The notes: generated from the sequence alone by a model not told the origin. Shown: positions 23,047-36,235, counted from the first letter of the stretch. The stretch is DNA of 64,000 bases from Formicarius rufipectus (GCA_013399695.1 VXAU01003749.1:380695-444694), one strand, 5' to 3'. A program made the numbers and translations.

Positions 23047-25123
23047 CAGTTTATCATTTCAATTCTGCATTAATGGTAGCAAATTAAGAAAATCTGAAAG
23101 CTGCTTTTCCAGCCACATTTCCCTCTTTCCCTCTCTCAGCCTTGGGGTCAGTATTTGAGTTCACTTTGCCTCTCTAAGGCACAATACAGTCCTGGCAAGG
23201 CATGTTTGACAAATAAAACCAGCAGTGTCATAAAAGAGAATTTTTTTCCAGCTGTCCAAAAGCAGTGACCCAGGAAATTTAATGCTACAAATATTTTTTA
23301 CTGTCTCATTTTCTCATTTTTAAAAATGCCATACAGCAACATCAAAAATCAAAGGGTGTGCAGGTCACAGAGTGTGAAACCAAGGTAAGTATCATCAGTC
23401 AATGAAAAAGGAGAGCCTGACATGAGCTCCCTGTAAGAACACATTGGATTTCAGTGCTAGCAGTGGAAATTTAAGGCTCTGGACCTGAATTTTCATATAA
23501 CCTCATTTTAAGGCATGGATTAACACTGTTTGCCCCAATCAGATAGATGTAATATATATGTTATGGATGCAAAAAAAAAAAGACCACTGAAAGTTGGATG
23601 CTGCCTGTAGAAAGATACTGGGGAAAAAAACAGAAACAGGATAGGCTAAATAAATTGGCAAGAAATTAACTCACAATACTTTGAACACTTATTATTGACA
23701 AAACCTAAACTGCTCGATAAAATAACTCTTACATCTACCTGGCAAGACCTGGCAGCATTTGTCTAGGAACTGCCTGGATCCTGAGTTCCTGTAGGCCTCT
23801 GGAATGCTGAGGCAAGATTTTTCTCTTATTTTTTTCCCACTGTCTGAAATAACATGTAGACCAAAAATGATATTTTGGAAAAGGCTGAGCCATGTGTGAA
23901 TAATTATCTGCAAGAACTGCTGAGTACCCGGCACAGGGTCTGAGGTAGCAGGAGAGGAGGTGTAAGATGCTTAGGTTTAAACCCTGCCTGAGTCATATTC
24001 CACATTTCTGGCTGGGAACGGCCCCTGCTCTGCCCTGAGTTGTGCATGAGGACTGATGGTTTGTGTGGGGAAAATCTGTGGCAGGGAGATGTGTTACCAA
24101 CACAGGGCTATGAGCAATTAGCAATTTGGTGCTGCCACGGGACAACCATCAGCTCTTGCTTGAACTTGCTGACTGGTCGTGTTGTTTCATTCAGCAGTAG
24201 CAGATGTCACCAAGTGGTTGCACAATAACCCTGGCAACACAGCAAGATTTTACACTGGCTGGCCCCAGAAAAGCTCTGGCAATTCATGCTGGAGCAATTC
24301 AAGGCATTGCCATCTGGAGCCATCTGTGCTGCCTTCCTGCCAGGAGGACTGGCATCTCCTGCTGCAGAGCACACATGTGCCACCCTCCCTGTTCACTAGC
24401 CTGCCAGGACCTCAGCTGGGCTGACTGACAAACTGGCATGTTTGCTCTTGCCCTCTCGCCCTGGTTCTTGCAGGGTGGGCAGCAACCCTTGGCAGAAGGG
24501 CAGGATGCAACAACTCCTGCATTCCCCATGCCCTGCTGCCAGGCGTGACCGAGCCATCTGTCAGGGCCATTGGCTTCTCTCTCCCCTGCCTGTAAAGCAC
24601 TGCCATTGCTTTGTCCTTGGAGGATGTTTTCCAGAGGCTTTCCCAGAAGATGAGCTCTGTTGTGTCACATAATGGGTTTTGGACAGTGTCACAAGGACAT
24701 GGCACGGAATAGAGGTGGGGACAGACACCCCCCAAATGGCTGCAGGACCCAATCGTGTGGGAAGCAGAAATTTCATGGAAGAGGTGCAGAAATTACTAGC
24801 AAGTGGCTCTGTAACCACTGGAACTAATGGCACTTAGTGTCCTGTGGTTATGTGTCTCATGGCTGATTGACTTTGGCGCTGGAGCTTTTCCGCAGCGAGG
24901 ACAAATAAACAATTCCTCTTCTCTTGCCTGGCAGCTTGTTGTCATGACATCAGGAGGCACTTCACGTCTCTGAGACCTTAACCTCTCTGACAGCGTGGCT
25001 AGCAGGTTCCCAATGGGGTTTATGAGGGGGAAAAATGGAAGAGGAGCCAAAAAAAAAGAAAAAAATCACATAGAAAACGAGAGTGAAACAGTTTGTGAGA
25101 CGGAAGTGAAAAGAAATACTTAC

Positions 25124-25414
25124 TGCCGTCATAATTGAGCGTTGCAAATTTGTCTTGTTTCTCTGCACAGCCAGCACTGTTGCACACTCTCATCTGCAGT
25201 TCATACCAGGTCGCCTCCTGGAGGTCATACAGGATGTAGGACTTGGACAGGGATGTCCTCTGAGCCGTTGTCCACACCGTTGTCCCAAAGGGTCGGTATT
25301 CCAGGGTGAAGGAGGTGATGGGGCAGCCGCCGTCATTCCAGCCGATCAGGTTCAGCTTCACTCGTGTGGTGTTGATGCTGGCACAGAGCTCTTGCTCCTT
25401 GGAAAACTGTGGCT
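25124..25414 (-). CDS. DSCAM: DSCAM exon: FN6 domain (single exon)
   Basis: 291-nt phase 1-1 exon encoding all of FN6: EPQFSKEQELCASINTTRVK, NLIGWNDGGCPITSFTLEYR, PFGTTVWTTAQRTSLSKSY, ILYDLQEATWYELQMRVCNS, AGCAEKQDKFATLNYDG. INTT is a possible N-glycosylation site. GGCP and VCNSAGC hold the extra cysteines characteristic of the membrane-proximal FN3 repeat in this family. Unlike the preceding domains it has no internal intron. Acceptor CTCTAG, donor GGCA|GTAAGT. FATLNYDGS, not FATLDYDGS, favours DSCAM over DSCAML1 as I recall the two. Confidence 0.97.
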
Positions 25415-27705
25415 CTAGAGGCAATGGTACAATCCAAGTGAAATGCCAAAATACTGAAGATAAAGGGCTCTCAAATTATAAAATTAAGAGAATAACTTCT
25501 AGGATGGTCTTATCTCTATCCTAAACCCAGTATCTAAATATTCAACTTCTCCCTCTTCTCCTTCTTAATTTTTTTTTTCTTCACACTTTGTGCCAGATTC
25601 ACAGACCCAGATTTTGCAATCTCCAAGTGTACAAAACATCCATCCATCTCCACATGGAGCTGACTTGCAGGTTTGCATGGTCTGGCATCACTTAACCTGT
25701 AAATCCAGTGCAGACATTTCATAGCAATAAATACCCCTTGCTCACTGCTATGAAAAAAAGAAGGAGTTCAAAATTCCTCCAGAGATACTACAAAAGACAA
25801 ATACACTCAAAGATTTTCCACTGCAGCTCCAGTCTTCTTAGAAGTGGAGTTGACCAAGGCTTTTTTGCAAGAAACTTTCATTTGTACAAAATGACAGATT
25901 TGAAGAACTTGCAGGAAAAAAAGCAAAGATTAAAGCAAAAATACTCCAACAATTAAAGATAATAATATGCTAATATTGCACATGGTAGATACAAAAATAA
26001 TATATATTCTGAATTGTGCATTTCTGAGTTAAAACGTTCCCATTCAGAAAGGCATCGAGATTTTTATCTCCTTGTCACACTTTGGGCTCAAATGTGGATT
26101 TATGTTGATCTGCACATTAAAGTGTTTTTGACAGCTCCTCATAACACAGGAGTAATGACAGTAAAACCGGCACCTTAGAATTGAAACAGCAACAGGACAT
26201 GGACAAGGGAGGCCATCAACAAATGTTATTTAAATTAAATACCATTGCACAGTATTTAATAAAATTATTTCAAACTCCTTAACAAACCCATTATTTTCAC
26301 TATTTGAGGTTATACCTAATGTGGCAAAAATTATCTGTAATGTGCTATTTTATTTTCTATGAGAAAGCATAACTTTTCCAACAGGTGTATTTTTGCCATT
26401 CTTGTCCCAAAATATACTGTTTTCTAAATTTTACAGGAATCTAAACCAAACTGATGATTTCTGCCAGGTGTTATGAACTGCTTCAGTTGTGCATGTCAAG
26501 AGCTTTGGACAGAGATGCTTCTGGAGCTCTAATAAGAAGGAGAGTGATCTCAGCCTTCTAAACAACCCTGTGGTGGTTCAGTCTGTAAATGTTACACAGG
26601 AGGTTTCCAGGCGTTTAAATAAAGTCCCAGAGAAACAAAAAGGGTTGGCAGATCTGCTTTCTCATGAACCAAAAAGATCCTCAAGGTCTTTTCCAACCTA
26701 AACAATTCTGTGAGTTGGGGGTTATTTTGAGGCACGTGTGAACTTTAAGTCTCATGCAATGACAATAAGAAAACTCATCTCCTTCTTTAAGTGGCCCTTG
26801 CCTTCAGGTCAGCAGATGATTCTCCCTGACCACAACAATCTCAGGACATTTAGAGCTGAGCTTCAGCCTCCCCTGAACTTCAGCAAGTCTTGCTACCCTG
26901 GAATAGCACAGGTGTGATGAAGAGCATAGAGAAGAGCTGACAACCCTACCAGAATAAACCAGTTTATTGTGAAACTGCCCCCAGATTGGGGGTGTTTCCT
27001 ACAGCCAGGGAAGAGATGCAAGATGAGGTGATCTTTAGGGTGTTATGCAAAGCTAGTGCCCTCTCTTGGGTTGACGTGCCCCTTTAAGTGGATCTGTAGA
27101 CAAATTTGCTCATAATTCTGACACGTATTTGTGATGTTGAATTGCTCTCAGCAACCAGGGCCAAGGGACCCATTGCTGAGCTAACTGAGAATTCCACAAA
27201 TTTTGTCTCTTTTGCCCTGCAGAACTTCATGCGAACTTTTCCTTTAATTTTGACACTTTATCCTGCTCAAATGATGCTACTTGCACAGCTCCTGGAATAC
27301 CAGTTTGGAGGAGAAATAAGCCATTGGCTCCACTTCCTTTATACATAAATTTATTTTCTGTCTTCCTTCAACATCCAGACACATAAAACCCGGAATTTTT
27401 ATGAGAAGGAATAAACAATTTCTTCATGGCAAAAAAGTAATGGGTATTGCTGTACCCTGAGATAGTGGAAACACCCTCTTACCAAATATCTACTAACACA
27501 TCTCAGAAAAAATTGCTGGAGAAATAAGGATAGAACACCAGCCAGTAGGAGCTTCAAGTCTCACAGGGACAGACTCTTCTCTCACCCCATGGACAGAATT
27601 GGGAACGCTTCCAAAGCCAGTAATATTAAATATCCCAGCCTGTCTTCTCATCAAACCCAGGCCTACAATAGAATGCAAGAGCAGAGGGGATGGAAACTCA
27701 CGTAC
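25415..27705 (-). other. DSCAM: DSCAM intron between FN5 and FN6
   Basis: About 2.3 kb. Only a short CR1 3' end (about 26650-26712) is recognised. The rest is AT-rich unique intron. Confidence 0.8.
26650..26712 (+). mobile_element. CR1 LINE, short 3' end
   Basis: Ends AAGATCCTCAAGGTCTTTTC, CAACCTAAACAATTCTGTGA, the plus-strand CR1 terminal block. The sequence before it is too diverged to assign. Confidence 0.6.
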
Positions 27706-27894
27706 CTTTCCCAAGTGTCTTGGCCTCGATGATCTCGCTGATGCGCCCGGGCCCCACCCCGTTCTGAGCAGTCAGAGTGAACTTGTACCAAGTGCCACAT
27801 TTCAGGGTCTCCAACCTGTAGGACCTCTCACTGGGGCTGATGGGGAAACTGCCCCACTGCTCACTGTTATCTTCTGAGTACTGCAAAATGTAAC
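27706..27894 (-). CDS. DSCAM: DSCAM exon: FN5 domain, second half
   Basis: 189-nt phase 1-1 exon: G-YILQYSEDNSEQWGSF, PISPSERSYRLETLKCG, TWYKFTLTAQNGVGPGRISE and a closing IIEAKTLGK. It holds the C'-to-G strands of FN5, including the tyrosine-corner-like LKCGTWYKF motif. Acceptor is CCCTGCAG and donor AAAG|GTACGT. A solo LTR (family B) starts only 50 intron nucleotides upstream of this acceptor, at 27945, so the whole branch-point and pyrimidine region is squeezed between the LTR and the exon. Confidence 0.97.
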
Positions 27895-27944
27895 CTGCAG
27901 GGAAGGCACAGATGGCAACGATGAGCTGGACACAAACCACAAAC

Positions 27945-28291
27945 TGTCAGAGGTTTCTGTGGCTGGATTTTGGTAGAATGGGGGGATACCACAGTGGCTT
28001 CTGGTAGAAGCTGCCAGAAGCTCCCCCTGTCCTGTGGAGCCAAGGACAGCCAGGGNCCCTGGAACTGCTGGAAAGAGGCAGGAGTGGGAGGAGAAAGGTG
28101 TGCTGAAGACTGATTTATTTCTTACTTTTTAGTTTTAGTTCTTATCTTGTCAGTAATAAATTTGAGTATTTAGCCACTCTGAGTTTGTTTTGCCATTATC
28201 TCTCAGCTGTTTTTTGCCTTTTCTCTTTTCCTTCCCTCTGGGAAAGGGGGGACCTGGAGGTTTGGGTAGTCCCCAGGTGAAAACTGCCACT
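27945..28291 (+). mobile_element. Solo LTR, family B copy 2, internally shortened
   Basis: Begins TGTCAGAGGTTTCTGTGGCT and ends AAAACTGCCACT (last base differs from the CA expected), with a 5-bp duplication CAAAC at 27940-27944 and 28292-28296. Only 347 bp against 636 bp in copy 1. The missing part falls at a single N (28056), where sequence jumps from GACAGCCAGGG to CCCTGGAACTG, so the deletion may be real or an assembly artefact. It lies 50 nt upstream of a DSCAM 3' splice site. Confidence 0.85.
28056..28056. other. Single unresolved base (N)
   Basis: Marks the point where family B copy 2 loses roughly 290 bp relative to copy 1, and may stand for a collapsed gap. Confidence 0.9.
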
Positions 28292-28815
28292 CAAACTCTT
28301 CAGGTAAATCCGACGAGTCATTTTAAAGAACTAATAAAACTGGGAAAATCCCATTTGCAGGAGGACATACAGCTCCCCCCTGCCTAAAAGATACTGGGCA
28401 ATGCATTTCCTCCCACCCTTCCAACAGCTTAAATGGCATTTTTGTGATCACTTCAAAGGGAAAAGAAACAGATGGATATTTCTAAGCACCCTTCAATCAG
28501 CAACAACCAGATGATGAACCTGGACCCTCAGAAATGAATGGTTGGAGATTACAAGTCTGGAAAATCAGATAGAGTTACTGTCATAACAGCTGAAAGAAAG
28601 TGATTAAATGTGTGAATAAACCACCATAAAGAGAAACTGCAATTTACTGAAAGCTGTTATCACGGTGATAGTGCACATTAAGGGTTGACAGCAATACAGA
28701 TTGGTTTGGTTTTCTTTTTTCTTTTTTTTTTTTTCTGTAGCCATTCATAATTACATTCTAATCCTGTCAATATGATACTCTGGCAAGAAGCAGCAATTAA
28801 CCTGAAATATATTAC

Positions 28816-28914
28816 CTCGGATGGAACTGCCACCGTTGTCTCCAGGTATCCAGGAAAGAGTGATAGAGGAAGATGTAGTTTTGGATACCGTGAGTCTTGG
28901 CTGGTCTGGAGGAA
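28816..28914 (-). CDS. DSCAM: DSCAM exon: FN5 domain, first half
   Basis: 99-nt phase 1-1 exon: V-PPDQPRLTVSKTTSSS, then ITLSWIPGDNGGSSIRG. The PPDQP linker and the LSW tryptophan are typical for the start of a fibronectin III repeat. Acceptor CTAG|TT and donor CGAG|GTAATA are both present. Because the length is divisible by three and both junctions are phase 1, loss of this exon alone would keep the frame but break the FN5 fold. Confidence 0.96.
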
Positions 28915-31900
28915 CTAGATGGGAAAATAGAGTAAAAATAGAATATGTAATCAAATGATTAGATGTGATCTTAATCACTTTTAACAGTCATCTATCAAAT
29001 AACTGTTTTGAGTTGCAAATGATTTCTCTCAAAGTGTCTCTTTAGCTGACACCCTTGGTTAAGACAAGAGCAGACAAGCTCTCATCTTTTACATTTAATT
29101 TTCTACGCAATTTTGTCTTTCAATTCTTAACCTTTGGTTTTCTCTCTGATTTTTGGTATCTGTCCTGTCAGACCTTAATGGCATATGAGCTACCCAGCCA
29201 TTCATTTTCATTATTTTTCATACCTTTTTTTAGGGAGAAGCTGAAATTTTTCAGAATAGTGGCAGGAGAGAGATGTGCAGCTGCAAATGTTGCCCTGTTC
29301 ATGCCTGTGTTTGCAGGCTATTATGGCAAAAATTAACAAAAGAGAGGTGCCTAATGAGTTTCTGCCAGTCTAACTGTGAGAAGTAATTAGGCAGCATAGT
29401 TAGATCTGTGGCTGGAGGCAGATCCATAACCCCTTCCAGGCCACTGAAGCTGTTGGTATAAAGAGGACACAACTCTGTCCGCAAAGAATGGGAACACTTC
29501 AGTCCTGCTGCTCCCCAAAAACATTGGGTTTGTGTCTAACCTGTGGGACATAAGAACCAGATTCTTATGTATGGTTCCCAGGACCAGGTCCTGACTGGAC
29601 ACAGGAGTAAGGCAGAGGTCTCATCCCCCATCCTCTGCCCAGCTTCCTTCAGAGGAAACTCATTTCCATCCAGGTTTGATGGGACTTGACTAACCTGGTT
29701 TAGTGGAAGGTGGCAGGGAGGTTGGAAATGGTAACTTTAAGGTTGTCTTTAAGGGAACTCCTAACCCAAACCATTCCATGATTCTATGAAAATCCAGCAG
29801 GAAAAGGCAGAGAAAGAGCCATGCTACATCCCAATAAGTAGCTCCAAATGAAGAAAACTGGGACTGGGAAATGGGATAGGGAGTTAAGATGGGAAATGGG
29901 ACCATAAACTGTGATAGTTTGGGCTGAAGTTAAGTAATCCCAAATTACACTAGTGCAGTCCAGAGCTCAGGGACAGAGAGTGGCAAAGCAACCAGCTTTC
30001 TTTTTACCTAGACAAATGTGTCATGTGCCAATATGACCATACACTATTTATAGTCCAGGGAGGTCACCTTAGACTCTGTTTAGCTAGCCCTGTTGGGGAG
30101 GTGAGTTAACCAGAACCATGGCACAAAAGCAGTAAGGCCATGGAGAATGGTGTTCGAAAAGAATGGCAGGTGAAACTTTAAAGTGCTGGTTGAATATTTT
30201 TTGAAGCTCTGGAGAGTGAATTCTTGCTAATACATCACCCAAGTGTGTTCTGAACAAGTGGGACTAAGAAGCCTCGAGCTCCTCAGAAACATGGACAAAA
30301 CTGAGCTTTGCTGCCTCAAGAACAAGGAGTGAGGCATGCACAGTGTCCATCATGGGAAAGGATGAAGAATTGGGATGGAAAAGCAGGGAAAAAACAGGAC
30401 AGGGCAGCCACAGTTCCTCTGGTGACTGCCACTGCAAGTGTGGGTGGTGTCAGTGACCAGAGTTGGCAGGAGCTGCCACTGCCCTGACACAGCTCCTGCT
30501 CAACAGAGAGCGGCCCACGAGCAAGGCAGGACAGAAGTCCCAAAAGCTCCATTGTGTCCAGCAGTGTGTTGCCAGAGGACACTGCCTGCTTTGCCCTTTT
30601 TGGAGGTGTAGCTCCACCTGCAGAGGGAAACTCCACTTCATGCTCGAGTCAGCAGATTGAAAAAAACGGGTGCTGATACCAAGCAGAGGCTGCTGGTTTG
30701 CAGCTCTGCACTAGTTCAGAGAGAACTTCATTTTGCTGCCCTCTCAGGGCCAAGCAGTGTTGGAGAAAACCAAAGAGACAGTTTATACTCTGAAGGACAA
30801 TTCTCTGTGTGAGATGGATTTGTTCTGTTATTCTGACTGACTTGGCTGATTCCATGGAGAGATGCTGCACACACTGTGCTGGGAAAGATTTATGGTGAAA
30901 CCTTTCACCCCAGCTTCACCCTCTCTACAAAAAATAGTGGGCCCACATATTAAATGCCTCTCTTTCTCTGCCCCTCAGGGAAACAGTATTGATTTGCTTT
31001 TAGTTACTGCTGTTCAATAAGAGCAAAGATATGCAATTACTAAAGTACTTAGTGAAATATAAACACGAGCTTTCCATTTGATAGTGCTTGTAGTGTTTTC
31101 TCTCCTTCCTGTTGTGACCATCCTTCAAGCATTGCAGAAGAGCATCTTTGGTTTCTGTTGGATTGTAGGTAAGCTGAGATATGCTGTGATGATTGTTTTC
31201 AAGGCTTCATGGGAGGGTCTGTGCAGGAAGAGGGGCTGCAGTTGCAATAATCTCCTTCTGTCCTCTCATATGTTTGCACTAAAAGTTTAGGTCCCACACC
31301 CAGAGGGTGCCAAAGCACAGCATGACCCATACTCCCAAATCAGGTGTTTTCTCCCCTCTGGAAGCCAGTTGAGGCACTTGGAGGATCTATTTTAGAGCAA
31401 GGAAATCTCCTGCATGGTGATTTCTTGGTATATGCATATACAGTCTCTGCTTCACAGTATTCTTAGTGTGCATTTGTATATTGTCATTGGTTTAATACAC
31501 ATCAAAACCACCATGGATACACTTCATGCATTTCAACGTGCATATAATAAAGCAGCTGAGGATTTGAATTAGTTGAAGGTGTACTGATGTTGCATTGTAA
31601 ACACTTCCTCATATCCACCATCAGTAAAATTCTGCTCCTCCATAATGAAGATTTTTTGTCCAATGTCTCAAATTTCTGTTGATAGCTTTTCAGAAGCTGA
31701 AGTAAAGGCCCTCAGGTCTTTCTAAAATTTGCAACATTAAAATGATATGTGTAATATTTGCAAGGAGAAGGCATGAGCTGATGCATTCTGTGTGAAGAAC
31801 TAGAAGACAACCAAATTCCAACACTTGGTTGTTAATGCTACAAAAGCTCACACAGTGACTTAAATGCAAATGTGTGAACTTTTCCCACCAAAAGCCCCTT

Positions 31901-32081
31901 TTGCTATGACACCAAATGCTCATGGCTGAGTCAGAACGACCTGCATAATATTTTATTTATACATTTGGAAGAAGTAGATAGGCATAAACACACGTTAACA
32001 CTAACATTTTACACACACTTTGCATTACCAACACAGTTTATAGTCATGGTACCAATGCTGAGGTAGCTCCAAGAGTCTTAC
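28915..32081 (-). other. DSCAM: DSCAM intron between Ig10 and FN5
   Basis: About 3.2 kb, with one 3'-end CR1 fragment (29670-29790). The block 29910-30660 has a repeat-like, GC-richer character and begins TGTGATAGTTTGGGCTGAA, which resembles an LTR start, but I could not find matching ends or a duplicated target. Otherwise nothing recognisable. Confidence 0.8.
29670..29790 (+). mobile_element. CR1 LINE 3' end
   Basis: ACCTGGTTTAGTGGAAGGTG, then a diverged middle, then AACCCAAACCATTCCATGAT TCTATG: the usual CR1 3' terminus in plus orientation. Confidence 0.85.
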
Positions 32082-32245
32082 CTTGTACCTGCAAATTCAA
32101 AATGATCTCATCTGATCCCCAGTTGTTGCTGGCCACACAGCTGTAGTATCCAGAGTCTTCTGCTTTCACAGTCCGGATGACAAAGCTCCCGTTGCTGAAG
32201 ATGCTTCTTCGCCCATCAATCATCACTAGACTGGGTGTCCCGTTA
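32082..32245 (-). CDS. DSCAM: DSCAM exon: Ig10 domain, second half
   Basis: 164-nt exon that completes Ser (AG|T) and continues NGTPSLVMIDGRRSIFSNGS, then FVIRTVKAEDSGYYSC, the F-strand D-x-G-x-Y-x-C signature whose Cys pairs with the one in the previous exon. It ends NLQVQ plus one base. NGT and NGS are possible N-glycosylation sites. Donor is AAG|GTAAGA (good). The acceptor CTGTGAGGTAG is weak, with purines directly before the AG. Upstream, after 96 nt of intron, lies a 277-nt tract that is pure pyrimidine on the transcript strand. The exon length is not a multiple of three, so skipping it would shift the frame. Confidence 0.97.
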
Positions 32246-33316
<1,071 letters not shown>

Positions 33317-33434
33317 CTATCCTTCATCCATTTCACTGTTGGAGCTGGGTCTCCCACGGCTTTGCAAGGAAGAACGATGTCCTTCATCCAGGGAGTCGTC
33401 ACCGTGCCGCTGAACGTCAAAATCCTGGCAGGAG
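33317..33434 (-). CDS. DSCAM: DSCAM exon: Ig10 domain, first half
   Basis: 118-nt exon: two bases finishing an Ala codon, 38 codons, then AG of a Ser codon. It reads PARILTFSGTVTTPWMKD, IVLPCKAVGDPAP and VKWMKD. The Cys in LPCKAVG is the B-strand cysteine of the Ig fold, and Trp in VKWMKD is the core C-strand tryptophan. Acceptor is GTGCAG and donor GATAG|GTAACC. Ig10 is the single immunoglobulin domain placed between FN4 and FN5 in DSCAM proteins. A start or stop is not expected in this internal exon. Confidence 0.97.
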
Positions 33435-36235
33435 CTGCACCAGAGGGAGAGGGCAAGAAAGGCTGGAGTGAGGTGTCCCCTCACACAGCCCTTGGGAGGG
33501 AAATACAGACACCCCAAAGCAAAGGTGGGAAACCAAACCAATCTGTTCCAAAAGGTGTTGTTAGGAAACTAATTCCTTTTAACTGGGAACACTGTTTTCT
33601 CAAGCACAAGTATCAGTTTCAGCACCTGGAAGGCAGGTAACCAAAAGAGGCACAGGATTCTCATTGTAGGGAAAAAGAGCAAAACCCAGTTCTTTATAAT
33701 CTTTACTGACTTTTATATGTTTCATAGTAGAAATTAGGGATGAAAATTACGTCCAAGGGATGCTTCTCTCTGAAATTCTAGCAGGGTGTCTTACAGAAGC
33801 TAAATTATTGATAAATCACTGCTACAACAGCTTTGGTGTTAAGCAAAATAAACCTCCATGTATGTACATGTTCCCACATGGCAGGGTCTACCTGAAATGC
33901 ACAAATATGAACAAACCCTTAAGGCTGTTTAGTTTGTGTCAGTTCTCAGATCACCTTAATATATCAAGAAAAGTTTAGCTTTATAAATTTAGCATCATTT
34001 ATTATTGTAACATGAAGGTTATACTATAAACTGTAGTTTATAACACTAGGGTTGTGCTAGAGCTTCATTTGTTATTATCAATAATGAGCCTTCATAAAAA
34101 TAGACTTGTTGGCCTCTAAATAGACATTTTAAAGGCATATACTGAATACAGATAGATCAAATACTGTCCTTTTAGGTTTGAGCTACTTCAGCCATGCACA
34201 CTGATCAGAATTTATACTTAATAATCCATTTTGCACCAATTAGTAAAACATGAAAATGAGACCCAGCTTCAAATATAACTGGGACAGTTAACCTTGAAAA
34301 AAAAATCATGCATAAAAGAACAGACCTTGAAAAAATTAAGCAAAGTTATTTGAGTAGGCTGCAATGGGACTTGAGACACTCATAAAAAGAGAAGATTCCA
34401 TGGATTAAATGATTAGTCTGGGCTGTGTTGCCTGTGTTCTCTTCAAGCACTGTTGAAGACCAAGCTTCTCTACAGATTTTGTTCTGGTCAAAATTATGAC
34501 TGAAAACACAAGCAGGTGTTTGAAGATTTAGGCAAAAGACAAGGTGAATGTTAAGGAATGGGACAACACTACTTTCCTAAGGGCCAAGCAGGGACATGGC
34601 TAAACAGCAGCTGAAGATCCCTCCTTCCAGAAACTCTGATCCTTAACCCTGGCAGGAGAGCACTGCCCTGGAAAAGTTAAACACCAGAGTGATGCAAAGA
34701 CATTGGCCAGTCATTGATCTCATGAGTCAGCCTGGTCTTCCACCAGGGCATTCCTAAAGTCACATCTTCTAGAAAAGATTTACAGAAGCCTGTGCTGCCC
34801 CAAGCCATGGGCTAATTAACCAAAGGCAGTCAGACAGGGAAATGCTCAGAGCACCCACAGACACAGAGGGAAATTCTGAAGCTGGTGTTAAAAGGCTCAT
34901 TTGTGTTCAGTCCTGCCAGGTTTTGTTGCAGGAAGTGCCTCGTGGTGCTCACATGATCTTTAAAAAGCAGTAGGAGATGTCAGCTCTGGCTATCTACAAA
35001 ACACACCTGTAACATCTGGACTGCTGGAATTCCTGTTCCATGCAAAATTCCCTCTGCAATGTGAGGGCCGTGAAGTCATTTAAAATTAGCTATTAATAAT
35101 TTTCTCCCTGGCCTTCCCACCTCCTCAGTGTTTCTTGAAATATCCAGCTGTTTTCAGCTGCTGCCAATTCCTGTAGGACAAAACATGTGGAATATGGGAA
35201 TCCTGCTGAAGCCTTCAGCAGGACATGGCACCACTGCTGGCAAACTTTCTGTGTTATCCCTTTGGTTTTAATAGTTCTTTCAAGATGAATTCTCCCTTAA
35301 GTCACTGGTTGGACATCAGATACTGACAGTGCAACAATGGTGGTGTAGCTCCTGGTTTGCAACACCCCGTGTCCCCCACTCCCCTGGGATGTGCGGGAGT
35401 AACACAAACCTCAAAGAAGACTAAGCCAGTAGTAAGAGGACAGATCATAACTCAGAGGCATTGATGGCAAAAGCACAGTGCACTTTTTTGGGGGAAAGTA
35501 TCCACAGGTTTCTAAGGATTATCTTATTCCTTCCATGCACTGAGCACTTTTAAACAAGATGGCAAAACATCACGAACATTTTCAAGTCCAATTTTCTTTG
35601 TTTGTTTAACTTCTAATAACATTCTGAGACTGCTAAAAGGCACACGTCGACAACCAGAAATTAAATAAATGTCAAGTGAAATCCATCTCAAAGCAATAGG
35701 TTGAAATTCTAACAGGTAAAGATGCCTGGAATCACACAGACTTCTCCCTTTGGAGCAAAGGGAGTTTTAGGAAGCATGTGGGCAATTCAGCTGCAGGGTT
35801 TAAGAGTTCATCTCTGTTATTGAAGTCACCTACAGACTTCCCTCCAGCCTTACCCTGGATGGCAAAGCACTTCTTAGAGACTGTGTCTGCTCCTACTTTT
35901 TGCAAATTACCCCATCATGAATTGAAGATAAAGAGGTGCCTTCACATAAGAGAACTCTTATGCTAATGAGGTTTTCTGCATGTTTGTTTAAATTACAAAT
36001 CCTATAACCTACCTTTGCTGTCACAGAAACAGAAATGGGCAGGGACTCTTTGCAAGAGGTTATAACACGGGTTTTGTTTTGTTTTCTGTAGAGAACACAA
36101 CTGCATTTTAAAGGCAACCTGTACAGGGAGACTGAACAAGAGCTCTGACAGCTCACCCCAGCTCAGGCTGAAACTAATAAAAGATCCCTCAGTGAATAAC
36201 CTGGGTCAGGAGTTTCTTTCATTTACTTTCTCACA

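Larger units (their letters stand above)
19371..25123 (-). other. DSCAM: DSCAM intron between FN6 and the transmembrane exon
   Basis: About 5.8 kb. It contains the LTR-like repeat at 22056-22580 and a GAT/AAT microsatellite at 23011-23046. The stretch 21530-21870 is richer in GC and TAAT-type motifs than its surroundings and could be conserved non-coding DNA. Nothing else recognised. Confidence 0.8.
27895..28815 (-). other. DSCAM: DSCAM intron within FN5
   Basis: 921 nt. More than a third is a family B solo LTR (27945-28291) lying immediately upstream (transcript sense) of the 3' splice region. The remaining 520 nt up to 28815 show a T-rich stretch near 28710-28735 and nothing else. Confidence 0.85.

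Noticed and set aside
24040..24833. Cluster of overlapping open frames in both strands.
   Set aside because: GC-richer intron with no conserved domain, and the frames overlap in all directions as expected by chance.
29910..30660. Possible further LTR starting TGTGATAGTTTGGGCTGAA.
   Set aside because: No matching CA end followed by a copy of the preceding bases (TAAAC) at a sensible distance, and no second copy in the window.
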